From: a virus
Reading direction: 5' to 3' (one strand)
DNA: 42,640 bases
Virus record (IMG/VR): IMGVR_UViG_3300023297_000022
Span: 1 to 42,640 of that record
The stretch's first letter is position 1. Every line of letters starts with the position of its first letter. The notes beneath the pieces were generated by a model. It was not told where the DNA came from. It saw nothing but the letters and a program-made list of their open reading frames with translations, and did no database searches. Shown here one piece after another: positions 13,103 through 21,727 of the stretch. Made by a program: the position numbers and the translations under genes.

Positions 13103-13132
13103 AGACTGTCATTAATTTGGCGGTCTTTTTTT
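13103..13132 (+). terminator. Rho-independent terminator before the portal gene
   Basis: AGACTG (13103-13108) pairs with CGGTCT (13121-13126), followed by a run of seven T. It ends plus-strand transcription entering from the cassette array, just before the portal promoter. Confidence 0.65.
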
Positions 13133-13185
13133 ATGTCCTCAATTTGTGATATGTTATAAAAACCTTCCATTTTGGAATAAAAAAC

Positions 13186-13213
13186 TTGACAGTATCCCAA
13201 AAAGGAGTATAAT
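13186..13213 (+). promoter_or_regulatory. Strong sigma70-type late promoter (TTGACA-16-TATAAT)
   Basis: Consensus -35 (13186-13191) and -10 (13208-13213) with 16-bp spacing. Predicted start of transcription near 13220, a short leader, then the portal gene. It restores expression of the head genes downstream of the array. Confidence 0.8.
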
Positions 13214-13246
13214 GGTATAAGAAATACATTCAATATGGAGTTTCTT

Positions 13247-15421
13247 ATGCCTTTGACCCACAAAGAAATCACGAAGAAACACGACAAAGCCTACCTATAC
13301 CCCAAAGAAACAAGAGAGAAATCATCAGAAGATAGTTATTTTTACAACGTATCCCAATGGACTGATAAAATGAAAGATCGGTGTCAGCTTGGGTATCGTG
13401 GTGAGTTTGATCTTGTCAGTAAGTCCGTGAAGGGTGTTCAGGGTGATTTAACGTCTAATCCTGTACAGAATGACTTTGAACCCGTTGACGAAGATAGAGA
13501 CGATGCAGCAGAGCTGTTAGATGGAATTTACAGAGCAGACAGTCACAACAATACATCAATCGAAGCCTTTAATAATGCTGAACAGGAAATGATTGTATGC
13601 GGATTCGGTGCGTGGGAGGTTTACACTAAATACGAGTCTGTTCGTGATGACAGTAAAAATCAAGTGGTAAGACGAAGACCAATTTACGAAGCAAACAATA
13701 ATCTATTCTTTGATCCAAGCGCAAGACTTCTTGATAAATCAGACGCTTTTTACTCCTCGCATTTAACAGGATACACAGAAGACGGGTTTATATCGGTCTA
13801 TAAAGAGTTAACAGATGAGGATCTAACAGATGAAGAGATAAAGGCCCTTAATGTTTCATCTTTTGCATATCCTGAACAGTCTTTTAATTGGGTAACCTCA
13901 GACAAGACGTTCTATCTTTCTACTTTCTATCATAAAGAATTAGTAAAGACCAAAATTCTCAACATGATAAACCCTGTTGGCGAAGAAACTACCATGTTTG
14001 AGTCTGATCTTAAAGACGTTATGGATGACATGATTGACGAAGGATGGATAATAGAAGGTGATAAAACCATTAATCGTTGGGAAGTCAGAAAGTATATTGT
14101 ATCCGGGAGAGAGATATTAAATGGTGAGATTGGTAAAGATGGCGAACGTGAAGGCGTTATAATAGCCGGTGAACACATTCCAGTAGTTCCAATATATGGA
14201 GAACATGCAATTGTTGGTGGTGAAGAAACTTGGAAAGGTGTAGTCAGAAGTAAAATAGATGGGCAGATTCTTCGTAATTTCAATTTTTCTTATATGGCTG
14301 ATATTGTAAGCAGATCACCAAGAGCAAAACCCGTACTTACAAAAGAACAGATTAAGGGTTATGAACATATGTATAATGTGAGCGGTGTTGATAATAATTA
14401 CCCTTATGTTTTGATGAATAGCAAGGGCGCAGATGGTAGACCTCTATTACAAGGCCCAATTGCACAAATGCCAGATTCTCCCCTCCCACCAGCATTAGCA
14501 GCAAGTATTGACCTATCACGGCAAGCGGTGGAAGAGGGGGCGAATCCTGGTACAACACAAGACATCGCAGATGTTGACCTATCAACTAAATCTATTCTAG
14601 CACTTCAGGCAAGACTTGACCTACAGAGCGTGACATATCAGGAACACCGGAAACATGGGAAACGCAGAGATGGTGAAATCTGCGCTTCAATGTATGCTGA
14701 GACATATGACGTACCTCGTCAAGCTAATATTGAACTGAAAAATGGAACACGTAAAAAAGTCAAGATGATGGATCAGATTATCGATGCTGAGTCAGGGGAG
14801 CTTGTAACATTAAACGATATTTACAACCTAGAATTCAAAGTATATTCATCAATTTCAGCAAGTTATTCTACACAGAAAGACCAGACACTTGACCGGATAG
14901 AGAAGTTAATGGCTGGTATTAACCCAGCAGATCCAAAATATGACATGCTTTTACTTCAGTATATGTCTTTGATGGACGGTGTAGATTTTGATGATACTAG
15001 AGACTGGGTCAGAAACGAACAGTTGGTGAAGGGATATCGAAAACCTGAAGATGAAGAAGAAGAAGCCAAACTTGAAGAGGCTCAGAACCAACAGAAAGAA
15101 CCTTCAGCGGAAATGCTTATGGGTCTGGGTGAGAAAATGAAGGGTGAAGCCGCACTATTGGAGCAGAAACGCAAGGGCGTTGAAATGCAGTTAGAGTTCC
15201 AGAACAAAGACACAGCAAATAAGGTCGATAGTTTTGAGGCACAGACTAAACGAATGGAAGCACAGATTAAAGCATTTTTAGCAGATGCAAAGATACAAAT
15301 GGACAATATGAATACGTTCAGTAAGGACATGGAAACCAGAACTAAAATGAGTGAATTTGTTGAGCCCATTACTGGAATGTCAGATGAAGCAATCAAGGCT
15401 GAACTATACGGACAAGCATAA
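13247..15421 (+). CDS. Portal protein, P22 gp1-like
   Basis: 724 aa from ATG 13247, chosen because GGAG at 13237-13240 is ideally spaced; an in-frame ATG at 13235 has no ribosome site. Length equals that of P22 portal (about 725 aa). N-terminal 'YFYNVSQWTDKMKDRCQ', core 'WYF'-poor wing and stem region, and a long helical C-terminus (about residues 620-710, EEAKLEEAQNQ...) corresponding to the P22 barrel. Forms the dodecameric DNA channel at the capsid vertex and docks TerL and gp4. Confidence 0.88.
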   Translation: MPLTHKEITKKHDKAYLYPKETREKSSEDSYFYNVSQWTDKMKDRCQLGYRGEFDLVSKSVKGVQGDLTSNPVQNDFEPVDEDRDDAAELLDGIYRADSHNNTSIEAFNNAEQEMIVCGFGAWEVYTKYESVRDDSKNQVVRRRPIYEANNNLFFDPSARLLDKSDAFYSSHLTGYTEDGFISVYKELTDEDLTDEEIKALNVSSFAYPEQSFNWVTSDKTFYLSTFYHKELVKTKILNMINPVGEETTMFESDLKDVMDDMIDEGWIIEGDKTINRWEVRKYIVSGREILNGEIGKDGEREGVIIAGEHIPVVPIYGEHAIVGGEETWKGVVRSKIDGQILRNFNFSYMADIVSRSPRAKPVLTKEQIKGYEHMYNVSGVDNNYPYVLMNSKGADGRPLLQGPIAQMPDSPLPPALAASIDLSRQAVEEGANPGTTQDIADVDLSTKSILALQARLDLQSVTYQEHRKHGKRRDGEICASMYAETYDVPRQANIELKNGTRKKVKMMDQIIDAESGELVTLNDIYNLEFKVYSSISASYSTQKDQTLDRIEKLMAGINPADPKYDMLLLQYMSLMDGVDFDDTRDWVRNEQLVKGYRKPEDEEEEAKLEEAQNQQKEPSAEMLMGLGEKMKGEAALLEQKRKGVEMQLEFQNKDTANKVDSFEAQTKRMEAQIKAFLADAKIQMDNMNTFSKDMETRTKMSEFVEPITGMSDEAIKAELYGQA

Positions 15422-15431
15422 AGGACAGACA

Positions 15432-15536
15432 ATGCCAAAGAAGAAAAAGAATCCACCCTTAAAGAAACCAAAGAAGAAATATCTGGGAGATGTCCCAAAT
15501 ATGGCTAAGAAGAAGAGTAAGCGTAAGACAGCCTAG
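15432..15536 (+). CDS. Very basic 34-aa peptide
   Basis: MPKKKKNPPLKKPKKKYLGD... about half Lys/Arg. AAGGA is well spaced upstream; it starts 10 bases after the portal stop. Could bind DNA or the acidic scaffold N-terminus (inference). No family recognised. Confidence 0.5.
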   Translation: MPKKKKNPPLKKPKKKYLGDVPNMAKKKSKRKTA

Positions 15537-15622
15537 CACTGTAAAGCTAGATAACTGAGGCGAACAGGTAAACGCAAGCTACTGTGAGGCATATCACAGA
15601 CTACCTAACATCAAGGGGAACA

Positions 15623-16576
15623 ATGATGAAAGCAGAAGCAAAAGAGATAGAGGAAGAAGTTATTAAGGATGAGATTGTAGAGCCTGACGGCGATGGTGAT
15701 TTAACAACTGAAGAACCTGAACTGGAGGAAGACGGTAATGCAATCGAAGAGGACAGGCCAGCATTTTTAGATGAAGTTGACGATACTGTTGAACCGAAAG
15801 AACCTGAGACAGTGCCTCTTTCTACTTATCTTAAACTAAAGGGAAAGAATAAGGAACAGCGCACAGATCAAGACGCTGAGAATGAACGGCTTAGAGTTGA
15901 GAACGAAAGACTCAAAAGTTCAGCACCTTCTAATGCGCCAGCCTTAAAACTACCCAACGAAAATGACTTTGACAGCGATGAAGATTACAATGTTGCCAGA
16001 AATGAGTATGAGGTGCAAAACAGACAGCTCATTATAGACACAATAAGGCAAGATAACACTCAAAACCAACAGCAAAACAGATTAAGAGAGGCACAGGAAA
16101 TATCTGTTAACGATCACAATTTGAGGGCTGAAGCGTTTGTTAAACAACAGAAGATTAAACCTGAAGTTTATATTAATGCTGATAGCAAAATAAGACAGGC
16201 TATAGAAACTGTTATGCCTAACGAAAGTGGTCATGTTTTTAATACTTTAATTCATCGTATGGGTTCAGATTCAGAAAAAGTTATCCTTTATCTTGGCAAC
16301 AACAAAGAAAGATTAGACAAGTTCACAGCGTCACTTAGAAACGATACATCTGGGATAGAAGCCGGGATACTTGTTGGAGGAATGAAAGAGAAAGTTAAAA
16401 AAACAACTAAACGAACCAGTAACGCCCCCGCCCCTGCTGATAGTATAAGTGGTGGTGATTCTACTTCGGCCAGTTCTAATGCCCTTAAAAGAGCATATGA
16501 TAAAGCAAAAGGACAAGAAGCGTTCACCATAAAGCAAAAGGCGAGGCAGGCTGGTACAAATACAGAGGAATGGTGA
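15623..16576 (+). CDS. Scaffolding protein
   Basis: 317 aa (P22 gp8: 303). Acidic, low-complexity N-terminus, a coiled central region ('QDAENERLRVENERLKSS', 'QNQQQNRLREAQE') and a Lys-rich C-terminal helix ('LKRAYDKAKGQEAFTIKQKARQ') as in P22 scaffold, whose C-terminal helix-turn-helix binds coat. Lies between portal and coat as in P22. Start at ATG 15623 behind AAGGGG. Directs procapsid assembly and leaves before DNA fills the head. Confidence 0.8.
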   Translation: MMKAEAKEIEEEVIKDEIVEPDGDGDLTTEEPELEEDGNAIEEDRPAFLDEVDDTVEPKEPETVPLSTYLKLKGKNKEQRTDQDAENERLRVENERLKSSAPSNAPALKLPNENDFDSDEDYNVARNEYEVQNRQLIIDTIRQDNTQNQQQNRLREAQEISVNDHNLRAEAFVKQQKIKPEVYINADSKIRQAIETVMPNESGHVFNTLIHRMGSDSEKVILYLGNNKERLDKFTASLRNDTSGIEAGILVGGMKEKVKKTTKRTSNAPAPADSISGGDSTSASSNALKRAYDKAKGQEAFTIKQKARQAGTNTEEW

Positions 16577-16581
16577 GATAA

Positions 16582-17865
16582 ATGGCAGTTACAACAGCAA
16601 AAATAGTAGAAAATATGCTCGGTCAGTTTATAGAGACAACCGATGCACAAGATAGCATGTTAGATTTAGTAAAATTGGACAAACCTGATGCAAAGAAAAT
16701 GCAGAATGCCAGTAACTTTTATTGGGCAAATGTACAGCAACGTAGACCTACCATTGATGGTTGGGATATGTCCGGTGAGGCTGGTGGAATAATTCAGGAA
16801 ACTTATCCGAAACTTCTCGGAACTCCGTCAAATGATGTTATCACGGTTCGCATTGATGATGCCCGTGATGATTCATATCTTAAGGAAGCCGTTAAAGAGG
16901 GTGCAGTCCAGCAGAACACTAAACTGAACACAGCCCTTGCAAGTGCTATTTCTGTTCAGGGTAGTATGTTTGTTAGAGATGATTCAACAAATGCTTTTGA
17001 TTTTCTTGGCGAATGTCAGGCTATGATGGATGAGAGACAGGGGAAGGTTACTGAGAGAACTGCGATTCTTAATACTCGTAACAGCTTGACTTTTGCCTCT
17101 GATCTTGGTGCCCGTCAGAATATTGTGGGTAGACCAGAAGATGCTTGGAAATCAGGAGTTGTTGCAAATGACGTATGTGGTTTCAAGAATGTATTGACTG
17201 GATCGTTTTTACCGTCAATGGTTGGTGATGCTGATGCTTCAAGGGTAGTTGGTGCAACCGCACCTTCTTACGCTCCAAGAGGTGGTACGGTAAACGCTAC
17301 AACTGGTGTATGTACTAATTATGATTATCGTAAAGCAGTTTTAACAACCGTTTCCAATGCTGGTTTTATTGTTGGTGACAAAATCACAATAGCCAATGTT
17401 TATTCTGTTGGCCTGAGCGATAAGCAGAGTTCTGGTGAGTTGATGACATTTACGGTTCTGGATGTTGACTCAGGTGGAACCGATATGACAATATCTCCAC
17501 GACCGATTGCACCCGCATCATCTGATACTTCTTTGACTACAGTTGAAGGCGCATACAGTAATGTTGATTCTCAGATCGCAGCCGGCGCGGCAATCACTCG
17601 TCTTAATATCGACACAGCCGATCCTAAAGTTAATCTGTTCTTTGACAAATCAGCAATAGAAGTTATGGGCGGAATAATTCCAGCAGACAAGTTTAAAACG
17701 TTTGGTGGTAATGATTGTATCCATGGCACACTGAAAAATGGTCTTGAGGCTTATATGCTTTACACCAGCGACATTCTGGCTGCTACTCTGACTTACAGAT
17801 TGTTTGTATGGTACGGAATAACAGTATGTAACCCATCTAATTGTGGATCATCAGTTAAATACTAA
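16582..17865 (+). CDS. Major coat protein, P22 gp5-like
   Basis: 427 aa, against 430 for P22 coat. 'MAVTTAKIVENMLGQFIETTDAQDSMLDLV' and 'WANVQQRRPTIDGWDMSG' are typical of the P22_CoatProtein family; the HK97 fold is expected with an inserted I-domain around residues 220-330 (the variable Gly/Thr/Asp-rich stretch). 'DDARDDSYLKEAV' and 'NTRNSLTFASDLGARQN' are also family-like. Forms the T=7 shell. Confidence 0.9.
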   Translation: MAVTTAKIVENMLGQFIETTDAQDSMLDLVKLDKPDAKKMQNASNFYWANVQQRRPTIDGWDMSGEAGGIIQETYPKLLGTPSNDVITVRIDDARDDSYLKEAVKEGAVQQNTKLNTALASAISVQGSMFVRDDSTNAFDFLGECQAMMDERQGKVTERTAILNTRNSLTFASDLGARQNIVGRPEDAWKSGVVANDVCGFKNVLTGSFLPSMVGDADASRVVGATAPSYAPRGGTVNATTGVCTNYDYRKAVLTTVSNAGFIVGDKITIANVYSVGLSDKQSSGELMTFTVLDVDSGGTDMTISPRPIAPASSDTSLTTVEGAYSNVDSQIAAGAAITRLNIDTADPKVNLFFDKSAIEVMGGIIPADKFKTFGGNDCIHGTLKNGLEAYMLYTSDILAATLTYRLFVWYGITVCNPSNCGSSVKY

Positions 17866-17870
17866 TCCTT

Positions 17871-17890
17871 GTGGGGGCTTCGGCCCCCGC
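17871..17890 (+). promoter_or_regulatory. UUCG-tetraloop hairpin after coat gene
   Basis: GGGGGC-TTCG-GCCCCC (17873-17888), extendable by two pairs, is extremely stable. No U tract follows, so it is more likely an mRNA stabiliser or attenuator that keeps coat mRNA abundant than a full terminator. Confidence 0.7.
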
Positions 17891-17909
17891 TTGAACAAAG
17901 GGGAATAAA

Positions 17910-18281
17910 ATGAAAGCAGGATTTTTAGAATTTAGACACCATGTAAAAACAACCGACTATCCTTCGGGTGCAGCATTGACTCAGGTTTTAGCCGTTACAA
18001 CTGCAACCGTATTACTTACACATCCACTCGTTTTACTTGATTCTTCAGCTGGTGCAGTAACTACTTTAACACTTCCAAATGGTGAAGAAGGACAGGTTTT
18101 AGTTCTTCAGTCAATAGACGCAGCCGACATGACATTGACACCCACAACCGCTACTGGTTGGGCAACTTGTGTTCTTATTGATATCGGAGATTCAGTGTCT
18201 TTACTGTATGTTGATGATACCGTTGGCTGGATTATCCTTGGAACTGCTGGTGTTTCAGCACCTCCAGTTATCTCAGTATAG
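17910..18281 (+). CDS. Small head/decoration-type protein, paralogue 1 (123 aa)
   Basis: Beta-rich, Thr/Val-rich, no charged core; ends 'LYVDDTVGWIILGTAGVSAPPVISV'. Same length as, and clearly paralogous to, the next gene. Position after coat suggests a capsid decoration or head-fibre anchoring protein. Strong AAAGGGG site. Confidence 0.6.
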   Translation: MKAGFLEFRHHVKTTDYPSGAALTQVLAVTTATVLLTHPLVLLDSSAGAVTTLTLPNGEEGQVLVLQSIDAADMTLTPTTATGWATCVLIDIGDSVSLLYVDDTVGWIILGTAGVSAPPVISV

Positions 18282-18293
18282 AAAGGGAATTAT

Positions 18294-18665
18294 ATGAAGA
18301 CAACAGGTATAGAATTTTTACACCACACTTTAACAACAACTTACACAAATACCTTAATTAAAGTCGTGGCGGCAACAGCAACAGATGGATTGACAATACC
18401 CATTACGCATCCAATGGTCACAAAAACAAACGCTGGGGCAGAAGCTAATAGCGTAGCAAACGGTGTTCCTGGTCAGATTCTGAATATATACATGACAACA
18501 GCAGTGGGGGCTTCTTCAATTACTCCTGCCACAATGACCGGATTCGCAACAATCGTACTTGATACGGCTGGTGACCAGTGTACTTTGTATTATGTTGACG
18601 ATACCGTTGGTTGGATAATTCTTGGATTGACAGGTGTAACGGGTCAGCCAGTTATAACAGTATAA
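18294..18665 (+). CDS. Small head/decoration-type protein, paralogue 2 (123 aa)
   Basis: Shares with its neighbour the 'EFxHH' start, 'G.PGQIL' / 'GEEGQVL' middle, and 'YYVDDTVGWIILG' near the C-terminus, with equal length. A tandem duplication that has diverged strongly in the middle, as expected of exposed virion surface. Confidence 0.6.
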   Translation: MKTTGIEFLHHTLTTTYTNTLIKVVAATATDGLTIPITHPMVTKTNAGAEANSVANGVPGQILNIYMTTAVGASSITPATMTGFATIVLDTAGDQCTLYYVDDTVGWIILGLTGVTGQPVITV

Positions 18666-18679
18666 TAAGGAGAAACAAA

Positions 18680-19267
18680 ATGACAAAGAAATGCACAACC
18701 GTAAATAGCACAGATGGTGCAATTGCGACAACCAAAGCACTGGCTGAATCCAATCTATCTACAGGTTCAAGTCATACCAGTTCAATAAGCAGCATAACTA
18801 CTCTGGTAAATGACATAAGATCACAACTTAAGGGTGATGGTACTATATCCCTTCCAGCCCTTGCAATTGGTGATGGTTCTAAACTTGCTGTTGCTACAGC
18901 TGCTTGTGATTATCAGGTTGATGGTATTAGATATACCTTGGCGGGAGATACAACAGGTGTAGCACTTGGAACAACTGTTATTGCACAGAATACATTCGGT
19001 GCGGTAGCTTTAGATGTTCCTATCTCTGGTGGAACAGTAGTCTCCACAGAAGCTCCGGCAAATGTAACGGGTTATGGTTCAGCTGTTCTTGCTGCTGCCG
19101 CCCTACCAGCTGTCGCTGCTGCACATTGTAGGTTAGGTTATGTAACCGTTAGTAATTCAGCGGCTGCCTTTACGCTTAACACAACCGCCCTTGATGCGGC
19201 AAATACAACAGTTGCCTACACTGATGCTGACACGGTTTATAACGCTATTGGTGCAGCGATATCTTAA
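18680..19267 (+). CDS. Virion-associated protein, 195 aa
   Basis: Ala/Thr/Ser-rich. A short helical N-terminus ('ALAESNLSTGSSHTSSISSITTLVNDIRSQL') is followed by a beta-rich domain ('SLPALAIGDGSKLAVATAACDYQVDGIRYTLAG'), typical of head-fibre or decoration proteins. ATG 18680 follows AAGGAG. No specific family assigned. Confidence 0.5.
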   Translation: MTKKCTTVNSTDGAIATTKALAESNLSTGSSHTSSISSITTLVNDIRSQLKGDGTISLPALAIGDGSKLAVATAACDYQVDGIRYTLAGDTTGVALGTTVIAQNTFGAVALDVPISGGTVVSTEAPANVTGYGSAVLAAAALPAVAAAHCRLGYVTVSNSAAAFTLNTTALDAANTTVAYTDADTVYNAIGAAIS

Positions 19268-19320
19268 TAATGGTTGGGGTGTAAAATCCCCTTCTATTTA
19301 ACTTTAAACAAGGAGAAATA

Positions 19321-19587
19321 ATGTCTGTATATATGTACAAAGAGATCAATGGTAAAATTGATAAGCACACAGTAAGACCCGTAGAATATCAAGATCATCT
19401 TGCGGAAGGTTGGACTGTTGATAAACCCAAAATAAAACCAGTTGAGGAAGTAATTGTTGAACCCGAAAAGGTTGATTTTAAAGTAAATTGTGACCCTATT
19501 GTTGGTGATATTGTAGTAGAACCCAGCCCAATTTTAAAGATTAAAAAAACTGCACCAATTAAGAAGAAGAAAACCATTAAGGGTTAA
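19321..19587 (+). CDS. Small head-region protein, 88 aa
   Basis: 'MYKEINGKIDKHTVRPVEYQDHLAEGWTVD' resembles a short module found in many phage head operons; the remainder is a Pro/Val/Glu/Lys-rich tail ending in poly-Lys. AAGGAG upstream. Function unknown. Confidence 0.5.
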   Translation: MSVYMYKEINGKIDKHTVRPVEYQDHLAEGWTVDKPKIKPVEEVIVEPEKVDFKVNCDPIVGDIVVEPSPILKIKKTAPIKKKKTIKG

Positions 19588-19589
19588 TT

Positions 19590-20318
19590 ATGACATTAAA
19601 AATTGATTTCATTAATTCTGCCTATAGTATGGGTCAAGTATCTGGTATTACAAGAAACCCCACACCATCAGAGATAACAACTGCCCTGAATCGCCTTGAA
19701 AGTATGGCTGCTGAGTGGTCTGAAGCTAATATTTGCACAGGTTACACCTTCGAAGAAAACCCAGACTCAAATACTCCACATAATGTACCTCGTAAATATT
19801 GGACAGCATTTGAATCTAGTTTAATGCTTCGCCTTCTTGCTGATTACGGAAAAGAACCCACAGCTTCACTGGTATTAATAGCGAGTTCATCTTTTGATAG
19901 CCTACTTGCAAGCACTGACAACACACAACAGGTTCAATATCCTTCAAGAATGCCTCGTGGAAGTGGAAATAGATGTATTGGATATTGTGATTTATTTTAT
20001 TCTACTGCCGATATAGCCCCAAATGAATGCGCTACTGTTAAAATGGTGGTTGGTGATGTTGATGACTTCTATTTTGATTTTACATCTTATCTTAACGAAG
20101 GTGAAGACGTTGATAGTGCCGTTATCACATCGGATTCAGGCTTGACTATCTCATCTGAAACAGTGACTACACCTAGAGTGACTTACACAGTAACGGCAAC
20201 AGGTGGGACAGATGATAATAAGACTCTGAACGAAGTTAAAATAGTAATGACCACAACTGATTCAAGAATATTAACAAGGGTTACAAACTTTGAATTAACG
20301 GAAATAGATATAACATAA
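19590..20318 (+). CDS. Tail accessory factor, P22 gp4-like, with C-terminal extension
   Basis: 242 aa. Residues 1-135 match the gp4 head-to-tail adaptor type ('FINSAYSMGQVSGITRNPTPSEITTALNRLESMAAEW', 'WTAFESSLMLRLLADYGK'). P22 gp4 has 166 aa; here about 100 residues form an extra Ig-like beta domain ('DVDDFYFDFTSYLNEGEDVDSAVIT...'). The base binds portal; the extra domain would point outwards (inference). ATG is 2 bases after the previous stop. Confidence 0.7.
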   Translation: MTLKIDFINSAYSMGQVSGITRNPTPSEITTALNRLESMAAEWSEANICTGYTFEENPDSNTPHNVPRKYWTAFESSLMLRLLADYGKEPTASLVLIASSSFDSLLASTDNTQQVQYPSRMPRGSGNRCIGYCDLFYSTADIAPNECATVKMVVGDVDDFYFDFTSYLNEGEDVDSAVITSDSGLTISSETVTTPRVTYTVTATGGTDDNKTLNEVKIVMTTTDSRILTRVTNFELTEIDIT

Positions 20319-21727
20319 TGCCAATAACCACACTAAATCTAATAAAAGGTGACAAAACAAGCACCGACACAGATTACAGAGATGCTTTACCTGTTAATAT
20401 GTACGGCGTTATCCGTGAGATCTTTGGTGCGCAGGGTTATATGCTTTGTTATCCGGGATTAACTAAATTTGGAACTGGTGACGGTGTTGATCGAGCTGGT
20501 AACTATAATGACCGCTTTGAGAAGCATTTCAGGGTATCTGGTACATCTTTAGTAGAAATAAGCACTGGTGGTGTCTCAACGACTTTGGGAGACGTGTCTG
20601 GTTCATATCAAGCCTCTATGCCGTATAGTTTTAATACCCAAGCTGTAATAACTGACGGAAAGATGTTTTTATATGATCCTACAAGCGGATTCAGACAAGT
20701 AACTGATGGTGATTTAGGTTCTCCGATAGATGGTGTTTGGGTTGATGGATATTATTTTCTAACTGATGGTGAATATATATACCATACAGATATAACAGAT
20801 GAAGAAGCAATTGACCCGCTAAAGTTTGCAACTGCTGAATTTATGCCTGATCCATCTATAGCGGTTGCCAAGACACAAGATAATAAGGTTATTGTTTTTG
20901 GAAGATACTCTATTGAATATTTTATAAACGCAGCGAATGATAATTTCGCATTCTCAAGGGTTGCGACAAGAGCGCAAAAGATAGGCATCGTTGCTACTCA
21001 TGCCAAATGTGAAGCAGGGGGCAATTTCTATATAACAGGTGGTAGAAAAGAAGGTTCTATTGGTGTTTATGTTTTAGGAATAGGATCAAGTGAAAAGGTA
21101 AGTTCAAGAGAAGTTGATAAAATCCTGTCTCAATATTCTGAACCCGAACTATTTAACATGAGGATGGAAAGCAGGATGGAAGACAATGTTGCTTTTGTTT
21201 TGGTTCACTTACCAAATGAAACGCTTTGTTTTAACGAAACAGTAGCAAAGACTTTCGGTGTTGATGTGGGTTGGTCAATATTAAAATCAGATGTTCGTGG
21301 TGATACTCCATACAGGGGGATTAACGGTATTTTTGAGGCTAGAACTGGTAGATGGATTTATGGTGATAAGCAAAGTTCTTATTTAGGTTATTTAGATAAC
21401 ACGGTATTTACGCACTATGAAGATATGGTTGAATGGATACTATTTACACCTCTAATAAACCTTGGTAATGCCTCTATAAGTAAAATTGAAATAGAAACAA
21501 TACCGGGACATACAACGTCACTTGACGCAAAGATCGGGGTCTCTTTGACTTATAATGGTTTAACTTACGGTACTGAATATTTTGAAATGTATGGCGAACC
21601 GCTTGATTATGGGAAGAACTTTATTGTTCGGAGACTTGGTTTTATTGGTGGTTTTTTTGGTTGCAAACTAAGGGGTGCGACTATTGCAAGAATGGCACTT
21701 GGAACTATGAAGGTTACTCATGGCTGA
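20318..21727 (+). CDS. Packaged-DNA stabilisation / tail hub protein, P22 gp10-like
   Basis: 469 aa against 472 in P22. Features 'YRDALPVNMYGVIREI', 'AQGYMLCYPGL', beta-propeller-like repeats and 'VFGRYSIEYF', typical of gp10. Forms the hexameric tail hub that plugs the portal-gp4 channel and carries tailspikes and needle. TAATG-coupled to gp4-like; overlaps the next gene by 8 bases. Confidence 0.85.
   Translation: MPITTLNLIKGDKTSTDTDYRDALPVNMYGVIREIFGAQGYMLCYPGLTKFGTGDGVDRAGNYNDRFEKHFRVSGTSLVEISTGGVSTTLGDVSGSYQASMPYSFNTQAVITDGKMFLYDPTSGFRQVTDGDLGSPIDGVWVDGYYFLTDGEYIYHTDITDEEAIDPLKFATAEFMPDPSIAVAKTQDNKVIVFGRYSIEYFINAANDNFAFSRVATRAQKIGIVATHAKCEAGGNFYITGGRKEGSIGVYVLGIGSSEKVSSREVDKILSQYSEPELFNMRMESRMEDNVAFVLVHLPNETLCFNETVAKTFGVDVGWSILKSDVRGDTPYRGINGIFEARTGRWIYGDKQSSYLGYLDNTVFTHYEDMVEWILFTPLINLGNASISKIEIETIPGHTTSLDAKIGVSLTYNGLTYGTEYFEMYGEPLDYGKNFIVRRLGFIGGFFGCKLRGATIARMALGTMKVTHG

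Noticed and set aside
10909-13246. Integron integrase or other tyrosine/serine recombinase
   Set aside because: Looked for R..HxxR..Y patterns and long frames here and elsewhere in the window; none found, so the array is called integrase-less.
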